Of a stretch of 18,042 bases of DNA, positions 1 through 6,873 are shown one piece after another. Positions within the stretch are counted from its first letter, which is position 1; the number at the start of each line of letters is the position of its first letter. Made by a program: the position numbers and the translations under genes. This stretch comes from UCB3 sp964415605 (GTDB taxonomy: Bacteria > Chloroflexota > Anaerolineae > Epilineales > Epilineaceae): the NCBI GenBank assembly GCA_964415605.1, contig CAYQBA010000096.1, positions 1-18,042 on the forward strand, written 5' to 3'. The notes under the pieces were generated by a model, which was not told the origin of the DNA, ran no database searches, and saw only the letters and a list, made by a program, of their open reading frames with translations.

Positions 1-359
1 GGCGCCGCCGTCGGCGCGATCGCCGCGCTCCCGGCGGCGCGGCCCGCCGTGGCCACCGGCACCGGCGCCGGTGCCTCCGGCAAGCGCTCGGCGCGCAGGA
101 CGAGCAGGGCGGCGTACGCCGTCACGGCGGTGGCGATCACCAGCACCGTCAGGGCCACCGCGGGGCGGGCCAGCGGTCCGGGCAGCGGGAGCGCCGCGAT
201 CCGGTGCCAGAGCGGGCTGGCCGGGGGCCGCGCGATCAGGTCGGCCCGGAGCGCCGCCCGGAACGCCGGGCGCGGCGCCGCGGGCCCGCCGGACTGGAAC
301 CGGCGCGCCAGCGGGTCGGCGGGATCGTACGCCCGCTCAGGCCGAGGGGGCCGTCGCAT
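1..359 (-). CDS. Single-pass membrane protein downstream of ECF sigma factor, possible anti-sigma factor (partial, runs off window start)
   Basis: An open frame starts at ATG 359 and stays open to base 1 (119 codons, no stop). The first 40 residues are Arg/Pro/Ala-rich and include FRAALRADLIARP. Such an N-terminal Arg-rich segment is common in small Chloroflexota membrane proteins that follow ECF sigma genes. One hydrophobic helix lies at about residues 67-88 (VALTVLVIATAVTAYAALLV), followed by an Ala/Pro-rich, presumably extracytoplasmic linker. The ATG lies inside the last codons of the sigma gene (23-base overlap), which implies translational coupling. Gene order, topology and overlap fit an anti-sigma factor or another sigma-linked membrane protein. 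I see no HxxxCxxC zinc anti-sigma motif in the visible part, so the role is inferred from context only. The carboxy terminus lies outside the window. Confidence 0.6.
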   Translation of the reverse strand, partial: MRRPPRPERAYDPADPLARRFQSGGPAAPRPAFRAALRADLIARPPASPLWHRIAALPLPGPLARPAVALTVLVIATAVTAYAALLVLRAERLPEAPAPVPVATAGRAAGSAAIAPTAA

Positions 360-1041
360 GCAGTCCTTCCAGGTGCTGGCGCAGTCGGGTGCGGGCGCGA
401 TGCAGGCGCTTGTGGACCGCCGCGGGCGTGCAGTCGAGCACCTCCGCGATCTCGGCGGGCGACAGGTCCGCGTCGTAGCACAGGCAGAGGATCTCCTGGT
501 CCGAGATCGACAGCCGTGTGAGGGCCGAACGCAGCGCGGTGTGCTCGTCGACGGTCTCGTGGCGTGGGGCGGCGGCGTGTTGCGGCAGGAGCGGCACCAT
601 GCGGAGCAACCGGGCGCGGCGATGGTGGTTGGCCACGAGGTTGCCGGCGATCCGGTACAGCCACGCCGCGAAGGGCACCCCCCGGACCTCGTATCGTTCA
701 ATGGCCTTCAAGGCTCGCTCCCAGACGTGGCTGGCGATGTCTTCCGCCGTGTCGGCATCGCCCACGCGCCGCGCGATGTAATGGTAGATGGCGTCGAAGT
801 GGCGATCGTACAGCACGCCGAACGCCCGGCGATCGGTGCGGGCCGCTTCGATCAGGCCGGCCTCGTCGTGGCCCGCTCCAGGGGGATTAACACCTCCGGC
901 CGTCATTTTGGACAGCCCGGGCGGCGGCGGGGTCGGATCCGGCCAGGGATGAGGGGGGAGCGTGGCATCGAATGGGTCCACGGGCGGCCGGCTGGCGCCG
1001 GCCATCGGGTCGACAGTATAATCTTCCCATGCGCCAACCAC
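337..1041 (-). CDS. ECF-type RNA polymerase sigma factor (sigma-70 family)
   Basis: The protein is 234 aa from GTG 1041. Region 2 lies at about residues 70-135 and includes FGVLYDRHFDAIYHYIARRV, the acidic DADTAEDIASHVW and the PFAAWLYRIAGN stretch. Region 4 lies at about 168-228, with the helix-turn-helix LSPAEIAEVL followed by AAVHKRLHRARTRLR. This two-region architecture without regions 1 and 3 defines ECF sigma factors, which direct RNA polymerase to a small regulon. Residues 1-45 are Pro-rich and atypical, so the start is uncertain. GTG 1041 has an AAGGA-like ribosome site about 8 bases upstream. ATG 1005 and ATG 906 are in-frame alternatives, and ATG 906 would leave a normal-length ECF protein. 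The stop overlaps the start of the downstream membrane protein. The gene diverges from the rhodanese gene, with overlapping 5' regions if the long start is used. Confidence 0.85.
   Translation of the reverse strand: MVGAWEDYTVDPMAGASRPPVDPFDATLPPHPWPDPTPPPPGLSKMTAGGVNPPGAGHDEAGLIEAARTDRRAFGVLYDRHFDAIYHYIARRVGDADTAEDIASHVWERALKAIERYEVRGVPFAAWLYRIAGNLVANHHRRARLLRMVPLLPQHAAAPRHETVDEHTALRSALTRLSISDQEILCLCYDADLSPAEIAEVLDCTPAAVHKRLHRARTRLRQHLEGLHATAPSA
1015..1022. promoter_or_regulatory. Overlapping divergent -10 boxes between sigma factor and rhodanese genes
   Basis: The octamer AGTATAAT reads as a consensus TATAAT (1017-1022) on the plus strand and as TATACT (1020 to 1015) on the minus strand. 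It is an AT-rich island in a very GC-rich surrounding. The plus-strand box would place transcription start near 1029. This fits either a leaderless ATG at 1029 or the SD-led ATG at 1056 of the rhodanese gene. The minus-strand box would start a transcript near 1008, right at the ATG 1005 alternative start of the sigma gene. No convincing -35 element is visible for either direction. Confidence 0.5.
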
Positions 1042-1055
1042 AAGGGACTTCCTTC

Positions 1056-1370
1056 ATGCAAGTCACCGCGCGCGAGCTGGCGGAGCGGCGGGCGCGCGGC
1101 CAGCCGCCGCGCCTGATCGACATCCGCGAGCCCTTCGAATGCGCCCTGGCGACGCTCGCGGGCGCGGAGCGCTTGCCGCTCAGCGACGTGCGGCGTTGGT
1201 GGCGCGGCCTCGATCCGACGGAGGAGATCGTCTTCCACTGCCACCACGGCCTGCGGAGCGCCGCGCTGTGCCGAGTGCTCGCCGCCGAGGGGTTCCAGCG
1301 CGTCTGCACGCTGGTCGGCGGCATCGACGCGTGGTCCACCGAGGTCGACCCGGGCGTCCCGCGCTACTAG
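1056..1370 (+). CDS. Single-domain rhodanese-like sulfurtransferase
   Basis: The protein is 104 aa and consists of one rhodanese domain. The N-terminal structural motif LIDIREPFE (20-28) matches the family's DVREpxE element. The active-site loop is C62-H-H-G-L-R67, followed by SA, which places the persulfide-carrying cysteine at Cys62. The C-terminal VGGIDAWSTEVDP matches the family's GG-hxxW ending. The CHHG loop resembles the stand-alone and MoeB/ThiF-appended rhodaneses that pass sulfur to biosynthetic acceptors. The true acceptor here cannot be read from the sequence. Start ATG 1056 is chosen for its AAGGGA ribosome site at 1042-1047. ATG 1029 (nine residues longer) sits 6 bases after the TATAAT box and would be a leaderless start. 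The gene ends 19 bases before the convergent propeller gene, and I found no clear terminator between them. Confidence 0.85.
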   Translation: MQVTARELAERRARGQPPRLIDIREPFECALATLAGAERLPLSDVRRWWRGLDPTEEIVFHCHHGLRSAALCRVLAAEGFQRVCTLVGGIDAWSTEVDPGVPRY

Positions 1371-1389
1371 GCATCCGTGGTACCCGCGT

Positions 1390-2997
1390 TCACGGGCACC
1401 CGGCGCGCCAGATCACACCGTTGGCCGGCCCGAACGGCTTGCCGAGGTCGCGGATCGAAAGCCACGCCCGCGGGGGGTTGAACGGGCCGATCGGAGACGC
1501 GGGCCGCGCCGGTTGGCCCCAGCCCTCGACCGTCTCGGGCTGGGCCAGCGCGCCTGACACGACCGCCGGCGGCACCCGGCCCAGGATCTGCGGGCACACC
1601 CGCGCCGTCGGGCCCGGGCCCGGCGTGCCGGTGGCCGGGCTCGGCGCCGTCGGCGATTGGACGGCCGTCGGCGTGACGGAAGGCACGCGGACCGGCGTCG
1701 GAGATGGATCGGGGATCGCCGGCCCGGCCAGCACGGGGAGGGCCCGCCGCGAGGTGAACACCAGCGGCGCCGGATCGTCGGTGCGCTCGGCCAGGTACAG
1801 CCCGTGCGCGCCGCGCCCGTCCACCCCCGGCACGAGATCCGGGCTGACGGCGATGACGTTGGGCGTGCCGCGGGTCGCCGTCACCTGCGCGATGCCCGCG
1901 CCCTCGGACCAGCGGTACAGCTCGGTGTTGCCATCGGGGTTGCCGCCGGTGAGGTCGGCCTGCGACACGAACCACACCTGGCGCCCGTCGTCGGAGATGC
2001 GCGGCGCGGCGCTGCTGGTACGGGCGCCGGTGGCCGTCGTCAGGCGCTCGAGCGGCGCGCCATCCGTCCACCGGTAGACCTCGAGCGGGACGTGGCCGCC
2101 GGGCAGCGACGCGTCGACGTGCCCGCGCCCCGCGAACGCGACATGGCGACCGTCCCGGCTGATCGACGGGTCGAGGATCTCGCGGCCGGTCATCGGCGGG
2201 TGCCAGTCGGTGATCTGGCGGAACGCCCCGGCCGCCGGTTGGGTGGGCGACCCCGACCACACGAACAGCTCCCAGCTGGCGTCGACGTTGCCGCCGGTGA
2301 GGTCGGCCTCGAGCACGAAGGCGACCGCGCCGTCGCCGACCGCCGGCCGGCTGTGGTAAGGCTGCCCGGCGAGCGGGGTGATGGCGCTTCGCGCCCCGCC
2401 CACCGCGGCGACGTACAGCCGGGGGCCGCGGCCGGGGTCGCCCGCGGCGCGGTCGCCGGTGTGCCAGTAGGCCAGCCATGTCCCGTCGCGGCTCAGCGCG
2501 GGCGCTTCGGCCGCCGACCCGGGTCCGCCGTCGGATACCTGGCGGAAGCCGGCCGCCGCGTCCCAGACGAAGACCTCGGGCGTGCGGTCGGCGTTGCCGC
2601 CGGCCAGGTCGGCGTTCGACACGAACGCGATGCGCTGGCCGTCGGCACTGATCGACGGGGTGGCCTGTTGCGGGAAGCTCCCGCCGCCGGCGGCGGTGGC
2701 GGTGATCTGGGCGAGGCCGCGCGCCTCGTCCCACGCGAAGATCTCGCTGTTGCCGTCGGCGTTGCCCGCTCCGGCCGGCGCGACGTCGCCGTCGTGCTGG
2801 AACGCGGCGACCGGCCCGCCGGCTGCCAACGCGGGCGCGCGGGCGCCGCGCGTGCCGTTCCCCGCGCCGGCCAGCGGAACCAGGCGCCATGCCGGGGCGG
2901 GTTGCGCCAGGGCGCGGGCGGGCGGCGCCACGAGCGCGAACGCGGCGAGCACCGCGCACATCCGCCGCCGCGGCGAGCCGGTCGGGCACGGGTCCAC
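1390..2997 (-). CDS. Secreted TolB/WD40-like beta-propeller repeat protein
   Basis: The protein is 535 aa from GTG 2997, chosen because GGAGG stands 5 bases upstream and a signal peptide follows at once (PRRR then MCAVLAAFALVAPPARALA, about residues 9-31). The body, about 35-440, is a series of propeller blades with PD40-type motifs such as ISADGQRIAFVSNADL, LSRDGTWLAYW, ISRDGRHVAFAG and ISDDGRQVWFVSQADL. Four repeats add a DLxGGNxDxxxEhFxW extension (for example DLTGGNPDGNTELYRW). A Thr/Ser/Pro linker (about 440-475) leads to a C-terminal segment of about 65 residues with two cysteines near its ends (VCPQIL and RAGCP), which may form a disulfide. The protein is probably exported and surface-associated. 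Ligand or partner is unknown. Longer in-frame starts back to 3195 lack a signal and an SD sequence. Confidence 0.8.
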   Translation of the reverse strand: MDPCPTGSPRRRMCAVLAAFALVAPPARALAQPAPAWRLVPLAGAGNGTRGARAPALAAGGPVAAFQHDGDVAPAGAGNADGNSEIFAWDEARGLAQITATAAGGGSFPQQATPSISADGQRIAFVSNADLAGGNADRTPEVFVWDAAAGFRQVSDGGPGSAAEAPALSRDGTWLAYWHTGDRAAGDPGRGPRLYVAAVGGARSAITPLAGQPYHSRPAVGDGAVAFVLEADLTGGNVDASWELFVWSGSPTQPAAGAFRQITDWHPPMTGREILDPSISRDGRHVAFAGRGHVDASLPGGHVPLEVYRWTDGAPLERLTTATGARTSSAAPRISDDGRQVWFVSQADLTGGNPDGNTELYRWSEGAGIAQVTATRGTPNVIAVSPDLVPGVDGRGAHGLYLAERTDDPAPLVFTSRRALPVLAGPAIPDPSPTPVRVPSVTPTAVQSPTAPSPATGTPGPGPTARVCPQILGRVPPAVVSGALAQPETVEGWGQPARPASPIGPFNPPRAWLSIRDLGKPFGPANGVIWRAGCP

Positions 2998-3151
2998 GTG
3001 AGCCTCCTCGGGTGATGCATGGCCGCCTGCGCCGCCGGCGGGCGAGATGGGAACCTTTCGGGCATGGCCATCGTTCATTGGGCACAACCAACGCCCGCGG
3101 GATCCGGCGGTATGGCCGAACCCGGGCACCCCAACGCAAACGGAGTCTAGC
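2998..3151. promoter_or_regulatory. Divergent intergenic region between propeller gene and 106-aa gene
   Basis: These 154 bases must hold the promoters of both flanking genes, which point away from each other. GAGGAGG directly precedes the GTG of the propeller gene, and CGGAG (3141-3145) precedes the ATG at 3152. The centre (about 3050-3090) is less GC-rich than its flanks. I could not identify convincing -10/-35 pairs on either strand, nor an operator-like palindrome. Confidence 0.35.
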
Positions 3152-3472
3152 ATGAGCATCGAGCAATCCCGCCTCGACCTGGCCACCCGCGCCACGGCGC
3201 AGGCGTTCCGCGGCCTCCCCGACGCGCCGCTCGCGGCGCGCCTCGACGCGTTTCAGACCGTCTACGATGCGATCGCCGGCCTGGACGGCGGGGACGCCGC
3301 CTGGTCCGACGCGGCGCTCGAAGCGGCCTGGGACTTGGTGGCGCCGGCGTTCCCGCACGGCGGCCCGGTGGATGCCGTCGTGCGGGCGCTCGAAGCCGCT
3401 CATGCCATCGTGGTCTCCACCGCCGCCCGGCCGGCGCCCGCGCGCCGGCCGCGGCCGCGCCGCGATGCTTGA
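3152..3472 (+). CDS. Conserved-looking small protein of unknown function, mostly helical
   Basis: The protein is 106 aa from ATG 3152, with GGAG at 3142-3145, 6 bases upstream. An in-frame start at 3047 is rejected because it lacks a ribosome site and overlaps the divergent promoter region. The sequence is Ala-rich and amphipathic, with segments such as LDLATRATAQAFRGL, ARLDAFQTVYDAI and AVVRALEAAHAIVVS. It reads as three or four helices, and it has a basic Pro/Arg tail (about residues 93-106). There is no signal peptide, membrane segment or cysteine, so it is probably cytosolic. It lies 140 bases upstream of the sensor kinase gene on the same strand and could be co-regulated with it, but a candidate promoter lies in between. 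I do not recognise the family. Confidence 0.65.
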   Translation: MSIEQSRLDLATRATAQAFRGLPDAPLAARLDAFQTVYDAIAGLDGGDAAWSDAALEAAWDLVAPAFPHGGPVDAVVRALEAAHAIVVSTAARPAPARRPRPRRDA

Positions 3473-3497
3473 GCGGGCGGACGCCCTTAATCTCGCC

Positions 3498-3538
3498 TTG
3501 ACCGGGAATCCGCCGGGCGTACCATTTGTGTGTAAAAT
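3498..3538 (+). promoter_or_regulatory. Candidate promoter for the sensor kinase operon
   Basis: TTGACC (3498-3503) is followed after 16 bases by TACCAT (3520-3525), an acceptable -35/-10 pair. A second AT-rich candidate -10, TAAAAT, lies at 3533-3538, but its distance to the -35 is too large. Both lie 75-115 bases before ATG 3613, in an otherwise gene-free 140-base stretch. No regulatory palindrome is evident. Confidence 0.35.
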
Positions 3539-3612
3539 GCGTGCGGGACAGGCTGGCCTTGGCGCTGGTGCTTGCCGGCGCCGAACGACCGATTCAGGGA
3601 AGAGGGCGTGAC

Positions 3613-6600
3613 ATGATCGCCAGACTGCGGCATTGGCTGCTCCCGCCGGTGGCATCCATCGATGGCGAGGGGCGGGTGGCGAGCCTCGTGGGGACGATCG
3701 CGCGGATCATCGCCGTCGGCATGGTCGGCTACGCGATCTACGTGTTGGCCCTGGTGCCCGCGCCGCGCGCGCCGCGCCTCGGATTCGCCGCCGTGGTGAT
3801 CGGCCTGGAGCTCGGCGTGCACGCGGCTCTGCGGGCCGGAGCGACGCGCGCGGCGGTCTACCTTCAGACCCTGGGCCTGTGGGCGGCGCTCGCCGCCGTC
3901 TTCTCGCTGGTGGGTGGCCTCAGCGTGCCCGGCGTGGCCGCCTTCGTCGTCCTTGTCGCCATGGCAAGCCTCTTGCTGGAGGGGCGGTCAAGAGCGGCGT
4001 TCGCCGGGCTCGTGCTGGTGACGGTGGTGGGGCTCGGCTGGGCCCAGTCCCGCGGCAGCGTGCCGGTGTATCCGCTCGACCTGATGGACCCGCGCGCCGT
4101 CGTCGGCACGTACGCGCTCTTGATCGGGGTGATGGCCGCCTTCATGTATCGAGCCTCCGACATGCTGAATCAGGCCCTCCAATCGCAACAGACCGCCAAC
4201 GCGGGCTTGCGCCAGGCGCAGCGCACGCTCGAGCACCAGGTCGCGGAGCGTACGGCCGAGCTGCAGGCCGCCAACGCGCGCCTCCGGCGCGAGATCGACG
4301 AGCGCACCGCGGCGCTCGACGCGCTGCGGGAAAGCGAGCAGAAGCACCGCCTCCTCCTCGACAGCATCCAGTCGCCGGTGCTGGCGCTGCGCGGCGACAT
4401 GACCATCCTCTACTGCAACGACGCTTACGCCGCCACCGTGGACCTGCCGATGGCGGCGCTGGAAGGGCAGTCCTGGTTGGGGCTTTTTCCGCAGTTCGCT
4501 GCGACAAAATCCTACGCCGCCTTCCAGCGCGCGCTGGCGACGGGCGAGGCGGGCGAGGTCGAGAGCGAGCTCCCCGACGGCCGGATCCTGAAGGCCCGCG
4601 TGTACCCCACGCCGTGGGGCGTGTTGTCGGTGGCCGAGGACGTCACCGAGCGGCGCCGGATCGAGCGTGAGCGCGTGCAGTTTGCCAACCAGCTGCGCAC
4701 CGCCGCCGAGACGGCGAGCCGGTTGAGCGCGATCCTCGACCCGGGCGTGTTGCTCGACGAGACCGTGCACCTCATGCGGGACCGGTTCGACCTCTATCAC
4801 GTGCACGTCTACCTCCTGGATCCCGCGACTGGCGACCTGGTGGTGGCGGCCGGCACCGGCGAGCCCGGACGCGCGCTGGTGGCGCAAGGGCACCACATCC
4901 CGCAGTCCGCCGCGCGCAGCCTCGTGGCCCGCGCCGCCCGGACGCGCGAGGTCGTGCTGGTCGACGACGTGGCGGCGGACGCCGCGTTCCTGCCCAACCC
5001 GCTCTTGCCCGAGACGCGATCCGAGGTCGCCGTGCCGCTGATCACGCCGGCCGGCCTGGTCGGCGTGCTCGACGTCCAGGACGACCAGCCGGGCCGCTTC
5101 TCGGCCTACGACGTCGACACGTTCCGGGCTCTGGCGGGGCAGGTGGCCGTCGCGCTCGCCAACGCCCGCTTGTTCGAGGTGCAGCGGCGGACCGAGGCCG
5201 AGCTGCGCGAGGCCCGCCTGCGGCTCGACACCCTGTTCCGCTCGTTGCCGCAGGTGCTGCTCTACGAGACCGGCGCCGGGCGCGAGAACATCATCGGCGA
5301 TCCGCTGGCCATGCTCGGCTACCCGGCCGACGCGTTCGAGAACGACCGGACGTTCTTCCCGAGCCTCATCCACCCCGACGATCAGCCGGTGCTGGGCGAG
5401 CGGCTGGCCCGGTGGTCCGTCGACGGGCGGCCCGGCGTGCTCGACCTCGAGTTTCGCTGCCGTCGCGCCGACGGCGAGTACGTCTGGATCCACGACTACA
5501 TGGTGGCGGTGCAGTCGGAGCAGGCCCCGACGTACCAGGCCGGCGTGCTGGTGGACGTCACGGGCCGCCGCGCCGCCGAGGAGGAGCGCTCACGGTTCAT
5601 CGAGCAGCTCCGCACGGCCGCGGACGTCGGCGAGCGCCTGAACTCGCTGCTTGGCCCCGAGGTGGTGCTCGGCGACGCCGTGCAGCTGATGCAGGACCGG
5701 TTCGGCCTCTACCACGTGCACGTGTACCTCTACGACCGTGCGCATGACGCGCTGGTGGTCCGGGCCGGCTCGGGCGCCGTGGGGCGGCAGCTGGTGGCCG
5801 ATCGGCACACCATCCCGCTGACGGCCGAGCGCAGCCTCGTGGCGGTCGCGGCCGCCACCGAGGACCTGGTGCACGTCGACGACGTCTCGCGCGATCGGCG
5901 GTTCCTCGCCAACCCGCTGTTGCCGGACACCCGCTCCGAGGTGGCCATCCCCCTGGTGGCCCGCGAGGGCCTGGTCGGGGTGCTGGACGTCCAGGACAGC
6001 CGCCCGGGACGGTTCACGCCCTCCGAGCTCGACACCTTCCGGATCCTCGCCGGCCAGCTCGCCGTCGCGGTCGAGAACGCCCGCGTCTTCGAGGAGCTGA
6101 AGCGCGTGGCCGACCGCCTCAAGGAGGTCGACCGGCTCAAGAGCGAGTTCCTGGCCAACATGAGCCACGAGCTCCGCACGCCCTTGAACTCGATCATCGG
6201 CTACGCCGAGCTCATCCTGATGGGCATCAACGGCGAGATCGACGGCGAGACGCTGCAGGACGTCCAGGCGATCTACGACAACGGCCAGCAGCTCCTGGCG
6301 CTCATCAACGACCTGCTCGACCTGGCCAAGATCGAGGCCGGCCGCATGCGCCTCGAGATCGAGGACGTGCTGGTCGGGCCGCTTCTCGAAGAGGTTCGCA
6401 CCAGCAGCGCCGGTCTGCTCCTGCGCAAGCCGATCGACATCGGGCTCGAGGTGGACCCGGATCTGCCGGCCCTGCAGTGCGACCGCCTGCGGCTGCAGCA
6501 GATCCTCAACAACCTGGTGTCGAACGCGGTGAAGTTCACCGACGAGGGGCACATCCGGCTGCGCGCCTACCGCGACGCCGACCAGGTCGTGATCGACGTC

Positions 6601-6873
6601 GCGGACACCGGCATCGGCATCCAGGAGCGCGACCTGAGCACCATCTTCGAGAAGTTCCGCCAGGCGGACGGATCGCTCACGCGTCGGGCGCGCGGCACGG
6701 GGTTGGGCCTGGCCATCACGCACCATCTCGTCCGGCTGCATGAGGGCCGGATCGACGTGACCAGCACGCCCGGCGTGGGCACGTGCTTCAGCGTCCGCCT
6801 GCCCATCCACGCGGCGCTGCCCATCCCCACCCGGGCCGAGCTGTTGTCGCTGTTCGGTGGGGATGCCGCATGA
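3613..6873 (+). CDS. Membrane-bound PAS-GAF-PAS-GAF sensor histidine kinase
   Basis: The protein is 1086 aa from ATG 3613, preceded by GGAAGAGGG. Six hydrophobic helices (about 26-48, 55-74, 82-103, 105-123, 128-145, 162-179) form a membrane sensor module. A coiled coil (about 188-238; HQVAERTAELQAANARL) follows. Then come PAS1 (about 241-345), GAF1 (about 375-521), PAS2 (about 538-654; DPLAMLGYPADAF, VDVTGRR) and GAF2 (about 676-829). GAF1 and GAF2 are near-duplicates, sharing DRFxLYHVHVYL, FLxNPLLPxTRSEVA and GVLDVQD. The kinase core has the H-box SHELRTP with His852, the N-box LNNLVSNAVKF (about 963-975), G1 DTGIGI (998), F-box FEKFRQ and G2 GTGLGLAI (1028). All catalytic motifs are intact. 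There is no attached receiver. The TGA overlaps the next ATG, so the kinase and the enzyme-receiver fusion are translationally coupled and probably signal partners. The ligands are unknown. Confidence 0.9.
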   Translation: MIARLRHWLLPPVASIDGEGRVASLVGTIARIIAVGMVGYAIYVLALVPAPRAPRLGFAAVVIGLELGVHAALRAGATRAAVYLQTLGLWAALAAVFSLVGGLSVPGVAAFVVLVAMASLLLEGRSRAAFAGLVLVTVVGLGWAQSRGSVPVYPLDLMDPRAVVGTYALLIGVMAAFMYRASDMLNQALQSQQTANAGLRQAQRTLEHQVAERTAELQAANARLRREIDERTAALDALRESEQKHRLLLDSIQSPVLALRGDMTILYCNDAYAATVDLPMAALEGQSWLGLFPQFAATKSYAAFQRALATGEAGEVESELPDGRILKARVYPTPWGVLSVAEDVTERRRIERERVQFANQLRTAAETASRLSAILDPGVLLDETVHLMRDRFDLYHVHVYLLDPATGDLVVAAGTGEPGRALVAQGHHIPQSAARSLVARAARTREVVLVDDVAADAAFLPNPLLPETRSEVAVPLITPAGLVGVLDVQDDQPGRFSAYDVDTFRALAGQVAVALANARLFEVQRRTEAELREARLRLDTLFRSLPQVLLYETGAGRENIIGDPLAMLGYPADAFENDRTFFPSLIHPDDQPVLGERLARWSVDGRPGVLDLEFRCRRADGEYVWIHDYMVAVQSEQAPTYQAGVLVDVTGRRAAEEERSRFIEQLRTAADVGERLNSLLGPEVVLGDAVQLMQDRFGLYHVHVYLYDRAHDALVVRAGSGAVGRQLVADRHTIPLTAERSLVAVAAATEDLVHVDDVSRDRRFLANPLLPDTRSEVAIPLVAREGLVGVLDVQDSRPGRFTPSELDTFRILAGQLAVAVENARVFEELKRVADRLKEVDRLKSEFLANMSHELRTPLNSIIGYAELILMGINGEIDGETLQDVQAIYDNGQQLLALINDLLDLAKIEAGRMRLEIEDVLVGPLLEEVRTSSAGLLLRKPIDIGLEVDPDLPALQCDRLRLQQILNNLVSNAVKFTDEGHIRLRAYRDADQVVIDVADTGIGIQERDLSTIFEKFRQADGSLTRRARGTGLGLAITHHLVRLHEGRIDVTSTPGVGTCFSVRLPIHAALPIPTRAELLSLFGGDAA

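Noticed and set aside
49..1116. A 355-codon plus-strand frame opposite the sigma factor
   Set aside because: Low-complexity Arg/Gly/Ala sequence; sigma regions 2 and 4 are on the minus strand.
1371..1395. Bidirectional terminator between rhodanese and propeller genes
   Set aside because: Only a 5-base stem (CCGTG/CACGG) with a long loop and no T-tract; too weak to call.
1367..3655. A 762-codon minus-strand frame over the propeller gene
   Set aside because: It is Arg/Pro-rich with no domains, while the overlapping frame has clear propeller repeats, a signal peptide and an SD sequence.
3988..5493. A 501-codon minus-strand frame opposite the sensor kinase
   Set aside because: Composition typical of antisense of GC-rich coding sequence; PAS and GAF motifs are on the plus strand.
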